Assembly: GCF_000802305.1 (NCBI RefSeq)
Contig: NZ_JTDK01000017.1
Coordinates: forward strand, 62,001 to 126,000
DNA from: Microbacterium mangrovi
GTDB lineage: Bacteria > Actinomycetota > Actinomycetes > Actinomycetales > Microbacteriaceae
DNA length: 64,000 bases
Direction of reading: 5' to 3'
The notes under the pieces are model-generated. The model had not been told where the DNA came from, searched no databases, and saw only the letters and a program-made list of their open reading frames with translations. Numbering within the stretch: position 1 is the stretch's first letter; every line of letters begins with the position of its first letter. The translations under genes and the position numbers were made by a program. Shown one piece after another: positions 56,426-64,000 of the stretch.

Positions 56426-57589
56426 GTGTCCCGCGCCTCCCGTCCCCGCCCTGTGCGCGCCGGCGCGGCGGCGGCCCTCGCCGCGCTGACCGCGGCGACG
56501 CTGGCCGCGTGCTCGGCGCCCGCGAGCGCGGTGCCGACTGCGCCGACGATCGACGTCTCGGTGGACCGGTGCGGCCAGGGCTGGACCGACCCCGTTCCGG
56601 GAGCCGAGCGCTTCACCCTGCACAACTCCGACTCCCGCGCCGGCGAGGTGTACCTGACGGATGCCGGCACGGGCGCCGTGTACGCCGAGGTGGACCCGCT
56701 CGCCGCCGGCACCACCGCCCGGATGGACATCACCCTCGGCGCCGGAACGTACGCGTTCCGCTGCGCGATGGAAGACGAGCAGACCGTGATCGGCCCCGAT
56801 GTGACGGTCACCGGCGGGCCGCGCACGTCGCCGAGCCCCGTCGCCGCCGTCGCGCAGGCCGACCTCCTCGACGCGACCCGGCAGTATCAGGCGTACGTCA
56901 GCGGGCAGCTGCCGAAGCTCGCCGCGCTCGCCGCCGCGCTCCGCACCGACCTCGCGCACGGCGACCTGGCCGCCGCCCGTCGCGACTGGCTGCCCGCCCA
57001 CCTGCAGTACGAGCGGCTCGGGGCGGCGTACGGCGCGTTCGGCGCCCTCGACGACGCCGTGAACGGCCTGCCCAACGGCCTCCCGAAGGGCGTGGCCGAT
57101 CCGGCCTGGACCGGCTTCCATCGACTCGAGTACGGACTGTGGCACGGGCAGGATGCCGCCACCCTGCGCCCGGTCGCGGAGCGACTCGCGACCGACGTCG
57201 GGCGCCTGAAGACCACGTTCGAGACAACACAGATCGACCCGCTCACCCTAGCGCTGCGCGCCCACGAGATCACCGAGAACGCCCTGCAGTTCGAGCTCAC
57301 CGGCCGCACCGACTTCGGCAGCGGATCGAATCTGCAGACCGTCGCCGCGAACCTCGACGGCACTGCGACGGTGCTCGGCATCCTGAAGCCGCTGCTCATC
57401 AGCCGGGATCCCCAGCTGCCGGAGGTCTTCGCGCTGCTCGCGCAGGCCCGGCAGGATGCCGCCTCCCTCCCGCCCCTCGCGAAACTCACCACCGCGCAGC
57501 GCGAGAAGATCGACGCCCAGGTCGGCCAGCTCGCGGAGGACCTCGCGCCGGTGGCATCCGTGCTCGAACCGAGACGGGTGAACCAATGA
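56426..57589 (+). CDS. efeO: EfeO iron uptake lipoprotein
   Basis: A 387-aa EfeO of the EfeUOB ferrous-iron uptake system. A lipoprotein-type signal (ALAALTAATLAAC) precedes a cupredoxin domain (about 40-135, with YAFRCAMEDEQTVIGPDVTV) and an imelysin/M75-like helical domain (about 150-385) carrying GFHRLEYGLWHGQDA, the metal-site region. GTG 56426 is chosen because TAGGCT lies 7 nt upstream. The stop overlaps efeB (ATGA). No efeU permease gene is next to it. Confidence 0.92.
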   Translation: MSRASRPRPVRAGAAAALAALTAATLAACSAPASAVPTAPTIDVSVDRCGQGWTDPVPGAERFTLHNSDSRAGEVYLTDAGTGAVYAEVDPLAAGTTARMDITLGAGTYAFRCAMEDEQTVIGPDVTVTGGPRTSPSPVAAVAQADLLDATRQYQAYVSGQLPKLAALAAALRTDLAHGDLAAARRDWLPAHLQYERLGAAYGAFGALDDAVNGLPNGLPKGVADPAWTGFHRLEYGLWHGQDAATLRPVAERLATDVGRLKTTFETTQIDPLTLALRAHEITENALQFELTGRTDFGSGSNLQTVAANLDGTATVLGILKPLLISRDPQLPEVFALLAQARQDAASLPPLAKLTTAQREKIDAQVGQLAEDLAPVASVLEPRRVNQ

Positions 57590-58911
57590 GCCCCACCCCG
57601 CCGTCCGCCGCCCCGGGCCCCGCCGACTCCGCCAGGCCCGGCGCCTCGCGCCCAGAGGTCCCGGCCGCCGCCGGTCCCGCACCCGCGGCCTCGCGCCGCC
57701 AGTTCCTGCGCGGAGCCGTGGGCACCGCAGCCGTGTCGGGGGCGGCACTGGCCGGATTCGGCGCCGCCGCCGTGACCCGCCCGGAGCCGGCCGCCGCGGC
57801 ATCCTCCGCGGGATCCGCCGACCGGGTCATCCCGTTCCATGGGGAGCATCAGGCCGGCATCCTCACCCCGCGCCAAGCCGCCGCCGCCTTCGTCGCGTTC
57901 GACCTCACCGTGTCCACCCCGGCCGAGGCCGCCGACCTGATGCGCGCCCTCACCGGGCGCGTGCGGTTCCTCACCACCGGCGGAACCCCGCCGAACCTCG
58001 GCATCTCGGCCCCGCCGAGCGATTCCGGACTCCTCGGGCCGGACGTCCCCGCCGGCGGCCTCACCGCGACGGTGGGCGTCGGATCCACGTTCTTCGACGT
58101 GCTCGGGATCCCGAGGCAGCGTCCCGCGAAACTGCGGCCCATGGACACGTTCGCGAACGACGACCTCGATCCGGTCCGCTGCGGTGGCGACCTCGTGCTG
58201 CAGCTCTGCGCCGACAGCCGGGACGTCGTGCTGCACGCCCTGCGCGACCTCGCCCGGCACACCCGGGGCGCCATGCAGGTGCGCTGGCGCATCGACGGCT
58301 TCGACTCGCCGTCGCGGCCGGCCGGGGCATCCCGCAATCTGCTCGGGTTCAAAGACGGCATCGTCAACCCCGCCGCGAGCGAGTCCGACAAGCTCATCTG
58401 GGTGCAGTCCGGCGCCGGCGAGCCCGCCTGGGCGACCGGGGGCAGCTACCACGTGCTTCGCGTCATCCGGATGCTCGTCGAGTTCTGGGATCGCGTGACC
58501 ATCTCGGAGCAGGAGCGCATGATCGGACGGCGCCGGGACTCCGGAGCGCCGCTCAGCGGCAGTCGCGAGACCGACGTGCCCGACTACACCGACGACCCCA
58601 AGGGATCGGCGGTCCCGCTCGACGCGCACATCCGGCTCGCGAATCCGCGGACGCACGCGACGGATGCCTCGAGGATGCTGCGTCGCGGCTACAACTACGA
58701 CCTCGGCACCGACGTCGACGGCAACCTCGACATGGGACTCGTGTTCAACGCGTTCCAGCAGGACCTCGACCGCCAGTTCGTCGCGGTGCAGAAACGCCTC
58801 GACGACGAGCCCCTCGTCGACTACATCTCGCCCGTCGGCGGCGGGTACTTCTTCTCGCTGCCCGGCGTGCGCGACCGGTCCGACTGGTACGCCCGGGCGC
58901 TGCTCGGCTGA
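57586..58911 (+). CDS. efeB: EfeB Dyp-type heme peroxidase/deferrochelatase
   Basis: A 441-aa Dyp-type peroxidase exported by Tat: SRRQFLRGAVGTAAVSGAAL at about 36-55. The distal Asp is in NLLGFKDGIVNP (GFKDG, the GxxDG motif), and the proximal His is probably in RLANPRTHATDASRMLRRGY. Length and layout match EfeB, which oxidises ferrous iron or frees iron from heme in the EfeUOB system. ATG 57586 overlaps the efeO stop. Confidence 0.94.
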   Translation: MSPTPPSAAPGPADSARPGASRPEVPAAAGPAPAASRRQFLRGAVGTAAVSGAALAGFGAAAVTRPEPAAAASSAGSADRVIPFHGEHQAGILTPRQAAAAFVAFDLTVSTPAEAADLMRALTGRVRFLTTGGTPPNLGISAPPSDSGLLGPDVPAGGLTATVGVGSTFFDVLGIPRQRPAKLRPMDTFANDDLDPVRCGGDLVLQLCADSRDVVLHALRDLARHTRGAMQVRWRIDGFDSPSRPAGASRNLLGFKDGIVNPAASESDKLIWVQSGAGEPAWATGGSYHVLRVIRMLVEFWDRVTISEQERMIGRRRDSGAPLSGSRETDVPDYTDDPKGSAVPLDAHIRLANPRTHATDASRMLRRGYNYDLGTDVDGNLDMGLVFNAFQQDLDRQFVAVQKRLDDEPLVDYISPVGGGYFFSLPGVRDRSDWYARALLG

Positions 58912-59118
58912 GCCGCCGCGGGTCGCGGCATCCTGCCGGCCCGGCGCCCGCGCGTCGCCGGGATGGATGCCGCCCGATGGTTGCGCGGGGCATCCGAGAT
59001 TTGGGGCAGACTTCACCGTTCGTTCATCGGTTGGGCACCCTCCTCGCCCGCTGCCGGGCGAATGATGGACCCGCTCCAGGATCGGAACATCCCCCATCGA
59101 ACTCCGGAAGGATTCGTC

Positions 59119-60771
59119 GTGCGAAAAGCGCCATCCCCCTCCTCCTCGACCCGTCGCCGCCTCGTCGTCGGCGGCGCCCTGCTGGCGACCGCGGTGCTCG
59201 CCGCCGGCGGCGCGGTCGCGGCATCCGCCCATCCCGTGGCCGACGCGTCGGCCTCCACGAAGACGCCCATCAAGCATGTCGTCGTCATCTTCGGCGAGAA
59301 CGTGTCGTACGACCACTACTTCGGCACGTACCCGAACGCGGCGAACACCGACGGGACCACGTTCACCGCCGCCGCGCACACGCCTGCCAACGACAACCTC
59401 GTCAGCTCGGGCGCGCTGAAGAGCAACCCGAACCTGTACCCGCCGACCCGGCTCGCGTCGAGCCAGGCATCCACCTGCGACCAGAACCACGCGTACAAGC
59501 CCGAGCAGAACGCCGTCGACGGCGGCCTCATGGACAAGTTCGTGCAGAGCGTGTCCGTCGACACCTGCACCGGCCTCTACGGCACGCCCGGCCTCGCGAT
59601 GGACTACTACGACGGCAACACCGTCACGGGCATGTGGAACTACGCCCAGCACTACGCCATGTCGGACAACTCGTGGGATGCCACGTTCGGCCCCTCGACC
59701 CCGGGCGCGCTGAACCTCATCTCCGGCCAGACGCACGGCTTCACCGAGGTCGACTCGGTCACCGGGCAGCAGGTCGCCACCCCGGGCAGCTACACGCTCG
59801 CCGACCCCAACCCGGCCGGCGTCGGCACGGTCATCAACGACCCCGACCCCGCGTTCGACGACTGCTCGGACAAGAACCACACCTCCACCAACACGCTCGC
59901 CGCCGGCCACGGCAAGAACATCGGCGACCTGCTCAACAGCAAGGGCGTCACGTGGGGCTGGTTCCAGGGCGGGTTCCGCCCGACCACGACCGCCGGCACG
60001 AACGGAGCGACGTACTCCGTGTGCGGTTCCAAGCACACCAACCTCGCCGGGGCATCCGTCGTCGACTACAGCCCGCACCACAACCCCTTCGCGTACTACG
60101 CGTCGACGTCGAACCCGCACCACCTGGCCCCGTCGTCGGTGGGCATGATCGGCAAGACCGACCAGGCCAACCACCAGTACGACCTGACCGACTTCGACTC
60201 CGCGCTGCAGGGCGGAAACCTCCCCGCGGTGAGCTTCCTGAAGGCCTCCGAGTACCAGGACGGCCACGCCGGATACTCCGACCCGATCGACGAGCAGCAC
60301 TTCATCGTCAACGAGATCAACGCGCTGCAGAAGTCGAAGTACTGGTCCTCGACCGCGGTGGTCATCGCGTACGACGACTCGGACGGCTGGTACGACCACG
60401 TCGCCCCGACGATCACCAACGCGTCGCACTCGACCGTCAACGACGCGTCGGTGTGCACCACCTCGACCGCGCCCGTCGCCGGCGGCTACGCCGACCGCTG
60501 CGGACCGAGCCAGCGCCTGCCGCTGCTGGTGATCTCGCCCTACGCCAAGACGAACTTCGTCGCGCACAACGTGACCACCCAGCCCTCGGTGCTGAAGTTC
60601 ATCGAGGACAACTGGGGCACCGGCCGCATCGGGGACAGCTCGTTCGACGCCACCGCCGGCTCGCTGAACCCGATGTTCCAGTTCGGCCGGGCGGACGACA
60701 AGCGCGTGCTGCTGAACGCCGACGGCTCGGTCGCCTCCGTCACTCGCGCGGGTGACGGCGACAGCCAGTAA
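59119..60771 (+). CDS. Secreted phosphoesterase (phospholipase C / acid phosphatase family)
   Basis: A 550-aa alkaline-phosphatase-like phosphoesterase (PF04185). The signal is LVVGGALLATAVLAAGGAVA with cleavage near ASA-HP. Metal and nucleophile region: PIKHVVVIFGENVSYDHYFG, in which Glu and Asn-Val-Ser replace the Thr of type phospholipases. Other blocks are LVISPYAKTNFVAHNVTTQP and VVIAYDDSDGWYDHVAPTI, which hold further ligands. It hydrolyses phospholipids or phosphate esters outside the cell. GGAAGGATT precedes GTG 59119. A strong hairpin terminator follows. Confidence 0.9.
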   Translation: MRKAPSPSSSTRRRLVVGGALLATAVLAAGGAVAASAHPVADASASTKTPIKHVVVIFGENVSYDHYFGTYPNAANTDGTTFTAAAHTPANDNLVSSGALKSNPNLYPPTRLASSQASTCDQNHAYKPEQNAVDGGLMDKFVQSVSVDTCTGLYGTPGLAMDYYDGNTVTGMWNYAQHYAMSDNSWDATFGPSTPGALNLISGQTHGFTEVDSVTGQQVATPGSYTLADPNPAGVGTVINDPDPAFDDCSDKNHTSTNTLAAGHGKNIGDLLNSKGVTWGWFQGGFRPTTTAGTNGATYSVCGSKHTNLAGASVVDYSPHHNPFAYYASTSNPHHLAPSSVGMIGKTDQANHQYDLTDFDSALQGGNLPAVSFLKASEYQDGHAGYSDPIDEQHFIVNEINALQKSKYWSSTAVVIAYDDSDGWYDHVAPTITNASHSTVNDASVCTTSTAPVAGGYADRCGPSQRLPLLVISPYAKTNFVAHNVTTQPSVLKFIEDNWGTGRIGDSSFDATAGSLNPMFQFGRADDKRVLLNADGSVASVTRAGDGDSQ

Positions 60772-60781
60772 TCCACACGCG

Positions 60782-60823
60782 ACACGGAACGACCTCGGGG
60801 GATGCCCCGGGGTCGTTCCGTGT
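60782..60823 (+). terminator. Hairpin terminator after the phosphoesterase gene
   Basis: ACACGGAACGACC(T)CGGGG / CCCCGGGGTCGTTCCGTGT, a long stem with a 4-nt loop, beginning 11 nt after the stop. A CCCTTCGTCTCGCTTCGCTC dispersed repeat follows at about 60836. The rest of 60772-61072 has only the promoter below. Confidence 0.8.
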
Positions 60824-60990
60824 CGGGGCGGGGTCCCTTCGTCTCGCTTCGCTCGCTCAGGGACCGGCGGTGCGGGGCCTGGGGGTGTGTGGGGATGCCG
60901 GGCGAGGATGCGCGGCGGGAAGCCCGGGGTGGGATGCCGGGAGCGCAGCCCCCGAACTGAACGGTCGAACAGGTGGCAGATTCAAGAATC

Positions 60991-61020
60991 TAGACACTCA
61001 TCGCGCCATTTTGATACAGT
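60991..61020 (+). promoter_or_regulatory. Candidate promoter of the permease-TetR-peptidase operon
   Basis: TAGACA (60991-60996), 18-bp spacer, TACAGT (61015-61020). The region is AT-rich compared with its surroundings (CATTTTGATACAGTCGTTCA). The TetR regulator of the same operon probably acts here, but I see no convincing palindrome. Confidence 0.5.
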
Positions 61021-61072
61021 CGTTCAGAAATCTGCAGCGGACGACACGACGACGTGTCCAGGAGGTTCGAGA

Positions 61073-62554
61073 ATGAGCAGCACACCGGCATCCGCCCCCG
61101 AACAGGGCACCCTCGCGAAGGGCAAGCTCGGCACGTTCGACATCGTGTTCTTCGTGGTGTCCGCCGCCGCGCCGCTGACGGTCGCGGTCAGTTCCGCCCC
61201 GCTGGCGTTCCTCGTCGGCGGCATCGGCGCCCCGGGAGCCATGCTCGCGAGCGGGGTGGTGCTCATCCTCTTCGCGATCGGATTCACCGCGATGTCGCGC
61301 TACGTGCGCAACACCGGCGCGTTCTACGCCTACGCGGCCGCCGGCCTCGGCAAGCCGGTCGGCGTCGGGGTCGCGTTCGTCACGATCGTCGCGTACGCCT
61401 TCCTCTGCTTCTGCTTCTACGCCCTGCTCGGGTTCTACGCGAACCTCACGTTCGCGCACCTGTTCGGCATCGATCTGCCCTGGGGCGTGTGGTCGATCGT
61501 GTCGGTGCTGATCATCGGATTCCTCGGCTACCGCCGCATCGACGTCGGCGCGAAGGTCCTCGCGGTGCTGCTGACGGCGGAGATCAGCATCCTGCTCATC
61601 ATCGGCGTCGCGGTGGTCATCCAGAACGGGGGAGGAATCGTCGCGGCGACCGCGGCATCCTTCAACCCGGCCAACGTCTTCTTCGCGGGCGGCGCCAGTG
61701 CCCTGTTCGTCTTCGGGTTCGGGGCGTTCCTCGGGTTCGAGGGCACGGTCATCTACGCCGAGGAGGCGAAGGATCCGTCGCGCACGGTGCCGCGCGCCAC
61801 GTACATCGCGATCGCGTTCCTCGGCATCTTCTACGCGTTCACGTTCTGGGTGCTGACGCTCGCGTTCGGACCGAACGGCGTGATCGAGCTGGCGAACTCG
61901 AAGCACGCCGAAGACATGCAGTTCCTCGCGGGCGAGCACGCCCTCGGCGCCTGGGCCGGCGTCGTCATGCAGGTGCTCATCGTGACGAGCTTCTTCGCGT
62001 GCACCCTCGCGTTCCACAACGCGTGCTCCCGCTACCTGTTCTCGCTCGGCCGGGAGCGCCTCCTGCCCGCACCCCTGGCCCGCACGCACCCGCGCATGCA
62101 GTCGCCGTATCTCGCCAGCATCACGCTCTCGGTCATCTGCCTGATCGCGATGATCCTCGCGATCGTCTCGGGACAGGACCCGTTCCTCGGCATCGGCCTG
62201 TGGAGCTACGCGATCGGTGTCGCCGGTCTCGTCTTCGCGCAGGGCGTCGCCGCGATCTCGGTGATCGGGTTCTTCTGGAAGGACCGCCGCGGATACTCCG
62301 TCTGGCACGTCGTCGTCGCACCCGTGCTGGGTGCCGTGGGCCTCCTCGCCGCGTTCGTCGTGATCGCCACCCACTTCGACCTCGTCTCAGGGGTCGAAGG
62401 CCCGATCAACCAGGGGATGCTGGCGTGCGTTCCGATCATCTTCGTCGGCGGCATCGTCGTCGGTCTCGTCATGAAGCGCCGCGCACCCGCGCGATACGCT
62501 GCGCTGACGCAGTCGGTCACCGTGCTGCCCGCCGAAGAACTGGAGGTCGTCTGA
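61073..62554 (+). CDS. APC-family amino acid permease
   Basis: A 493-aa permease with about 12-14 helices. GTFDIVFFVVSAAAPLTVAV and YVRNTGAFYAYAAAGLGKPV mark the APC superfamily, together with FGAFLGFEGTVIYAEEAKDP (TM6 region) and FHNACSRYLFSLGRERLLPA. It probably imports an amino acid or amine. AGGAGG lies 8 nt before ATG 61073. The TetR gene begins at its stop (TGATG). The linked peptidase suggests uptake of an amino acid or a peptide-like or beta-amino-acid compound. Confidence 0.93.
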   Translation: MSSTPASAPEQGTLAKGKLGTFDIVFFVVSAAAPLTVAVSSAPLAFLVGGIGAPGAMLASGVVLILFAIGFTAMSRYVRNTGAFYAYAAAGLGKPVGVGVAFVTIVAYAFLCFCFYALLGFYANLTFAHLFGIDLPWGVWSIVSVLIIGFLGYRRIDVGAKVLAVLLTAEISILLIIGVAVVIQNGGGIVAATAASFNPANVFFAGGASALFVFGFGAFLGFEGTVIYAEEAKDPSRTVPRATYIAIAFLGIFYAFTFWVLTLAFGPNGVIELANSKHAEDMQFLAGEHALGAWAGVVMQVLIVTSFFACTLAFHNACSRYLFSLGRERLLPAPLARTHPRMQSPYLASITLSVICLIAMILAIVSGQDPFLGIGLWSYAIGVAGLVFAQGVAAISVIGFFWKDRRGYSVWHVVVAPVLGAVGLLAAFVVIATHFDLVSGVEGPINQGMLACVPIIFVGGIVVGLVMKRRAPARYAALTQSVTVLPAEELEVV

Positions 62555-63198
62555 TGGCCGCAGCCAAGAGCGCCCAGCGCCGGCAGGATCTGCTGCAGGC
62601 CACGAGCCGCGTCATCAGCGAACGCGGGCTGTCCGGCGCGAGCGTGCGGACGGTCGCCGAGCAGGCCCAGATGAGCGCCGGCAGCGTGCTCTACCACTTC
62701 GAGAGCTTCGACCAGCTCGTCGAGACCGCCGTGCGCGGCGCGATCGAGGAGTTCATCGACAACCGGCGGCGGCTGTCCGAAGCCCACCGGGACCCGCTCG
62801 CGCGCCTGCGCGCGACGATCGAGGCCGGCATCCCGGAGCGCATCAGCGACGACCTGCGCATCGTGTACGAGGCATCCGCGGCGATGCGCGAGAAGTCCCG
62901 GTTCAAGGCGGCGCTGTCGCTGCTGCTGGAGCGCCAGGTCGCCCTGTACACGACGATCATCGAGGTCGGCACGGCGCTCGGCGCGTTCCGTCCGCGCATG
63001 GACACCCTCGCGATCGCGGCGAACCTCGTCGCCCTCGAGGACGCCTACGACCTGTACCTGCTCGACGAGGACAACTGGCAGCGCGACCGCTACCTGCAGA
63101 ACACGATGCAGTTCGCCGAGCTCGCCCTCGACTGCGTGCTGATCGCGCCGGATGCCGCGCCGGATGCCGGCGCCGAGACCCCGGAGGAGACCCCGTGA
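62554..63198 (+). CDS. TetR-family transcriptional regulator
   Basis: A 214-aa TetR regulator. The DNA-binding part is LLQATSRVISERGLSGASVR then TVAEQAQMSAGSVLYHFESF, the canonical TetR helix-turn-helix. The ligand domain is helical (LSLLLERQVALYTTIIEVGT). ATG 62554 overlaps the permease stop and the stop overlaps the peptidase start (GTGA). It probably represses the operon until a substrate of the permease is present. Confidence 0.92.
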   Translation: MAAAKSAQRRQDLLQATSRVISERGLSGASVRTVAEQAQMSAGSVLYHFESFDQLVETAVRGAIEEFIDNRRRLSEAHRDPLARLRATIEAGIPERISDDLRIVYEASAAMREKSRFKAALSLLLERQVALYTTIIEVGTALGAFRPRMDTLAIAANLVALEDAYDLYLLDEDNWQRDRYLQNTMQFAELALDCVLIAPDAAPDAGAETPEETP

Positions 63199-64000
63199 CC
63201 GACCCGTCCGCCGCGACCGCCGTGACCCTGGACATCCCGACCGGGACTGTCCGTGCCCGCGATCTCGGCATCCCCTTCGACGGCGAACCCGGGCCCTGGA
63301 ACGCGATCACCGACGTGCCCGGCCTCGAGGTCGGCTACGTCACCCTCGTCTCCGACGGCCCGGACGCCGCCCGCACCGGCGTCACCGCGATCCTTCCCCG
63401 CGGCCGGGACAAGGCCGGCATGCCGTGCGCGGCCGGCGTCGCCGTGCTCAACGGCAACGGCGAGCTGACCGGACGCAGCTGGATCGAGGAGGCCGGACAG
63501 TTCCAGACGCCGGTCGCCATCACCAACTCTCACGCGGTGGGCGCCGTGCACCGCGGCGTCGACCGGTGGCTGGCCGAGCACGATCCGGCCACGGCCGCCC
63601 AGTGGATGCTGCCCGTCGTCGGCGAGACCTGGGACGGCTACCTCAACTCCATCAACGCCGACCTCGTGCGCCCGGAGCACGCGATCGCCGCGCTGGATGC
63701 CGCGGCATCCGGGCCCCTCGCCGAAGGCAACGTCGGGGGCGGCACCGGCATGAACTGCTACGGGTTCAAGGGCGGCACCGGCACCGCGTCGCGCATCGTG
63801 CGCGGCGGGGACGCGTCGTGGACCGTGGGAGTGCTGCTGCAGGCGAACTTCGGGTCCCGCCACGAGCTGCGCGTCGGCGGGCATCCGCTCGGGCGCACCT
63901 CCGCGGCGCCGAACCCGATGGAGACCACGGACTGGTTCGAGCGCGAGGTCGCCGGTGCCGGGCCGGCGGTGCCGGGCGCCGGCAGCGTGATCGTCGTGGT
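63195..64000 (+). CDS. P1 family (S58, DmpA-like) peptidase, C-terminus outside window
   Basis: The first 268 codons of a P1-family Ntn-type aminopeptidase. Family blocks: RARDLGIPFDGEPGPWNAIT, DVPGLEVGYVTLVSDG, FQTPVAITNSHAVGAVHRGV, GNVGGGTGMNCYGFKGGTGT followed by ASR, and VGVLLQANFGSRHELRVGG. The self-processing site expected before a Ser of the second subunit lies outside or near this end and cannot be placed surely. Such enzymes release D- or beta-amino acids from short peptides or amides. GTG 63195 overlaps the tetR stop. Confidence 0.9.
   Translation, partial: MTDPSAATAVTLDIPTGTVRARDLGIPFDGEPGPWNAITDVPGLEVGYVTLVSDGPDAARTGVTAILPRGRDKAGMPCAAGVAVLNGNGELTGRSWIEEAGQFQTPVAITNSHAVGAVHRGVDRWLAEHDPATAAQWMLPVVGETWDGYLNSINADLVRPEHAIAALDAAASGPLAEGNVGGGTGMNCYGFKGGTGTASRIVRGGDASWTVGVLLQANFGSRHELRVGGHPLGRTSAAPNPMETTDWFEREVAGAGPAVPGAGSVIVV

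Noticed and set aside
56887..60567. A 1226-codon minus-strand frame across efeO, efeB and the phosphoesterase
   Set aside because: It crosses three clearly recognised genes on the other strand and consists of Val/Arg/Gly-rich shadow sequence.

Overview
This is a 64 kb stretch of a high-GC actinobacterial chromosome, most likely from Microbacteriaceae (Microbacterium or a close relative). The evidence is the very strong G/C third-position bias, the recurrent word GGATGCC/GGCATCC, frequent leaderless-type promoters (TAnnnT about 6 nt before the start codon), short overlaps such as GTGA/ATGA between operon partners, and typical actinobacterial gene neighbourhoods (DUF222-HNH, DipZ-SigK-RskA, the GDH180 glutamate dehydrogenase). 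I see no tRNA, rRNA or CRISPR array.

Layout. 1-10.5 kb is mostly core: an AI-2E transporter fragment, a DUF222/HNH protein, chorismate mutase, a flavodoxin-like oxidoreductase, a three-gene sulfite-oxidase-like redox operon, purL and a YcaQ-like protein. 10.5-13.7 kb is an accessory block that looks like a complete SDP-type (sporulation-delaying-protein) toxin system on the minus strand: sdpI-like, DUF1648, sdpC-like, sdpA-like, sdpB-like. 13.8-17 kb has glutaminase and small membrane proteins. 16.5-20.4 kb is a SigK locus: a fasciclin lipoprotein, dipZ, sigK and rskA. An array of seven palindromic repeats follows, then an APC permease. 22.8-28.4 kb is a second accessory block of less extreme composition: a LysM lipoprotein, an unknown protein, a Tat-exported protein and a 793-aa peptidoglycan-binding DUF1906 protein. 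28.8-35.3 kb is a LacI-controlled ABC sugar importer with two GH130-type enzymes. A DUF433/PIN-like toxin-antitoxin pair follows, bracketed by a 42-bp duplication. 37-45 kb carries a membrane P-loop ATPase, a DksA-type zinc finger protein and the giant NAD-glutamate dehydrogenase. 45-52 kb is a mosaic of small genes. 52.3-56.2 kb is a small secreted two-cysteine peptide (possibly lactococcin-972-like) with a lipoprotein and a MacAB-like exporter, flanked by two copies of an 82-bp hairpin. The window ends with efeO-efeB, a secreted phosphoesterase and a permease-TetR-P1-peptidase operon.

The most unusual signal is a promoter architecture that appears eight times: two ACTCAAT heptamers 21 bp apart (22 bp in one copy), in seven cases followed 36-37 bp later by a -10-like hexamer. 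Every copy points at a nearby gene. The targets include the SDP-like operon, the DUF1906 cassette, the secreted-peptide operon, a secreted 173-aa protein with its partner, three small membrane proteins and the glutamate dehydrogenase. I infer an undescribed regulon that joins toxin-like and envelope genes under one DNA-binding activator.
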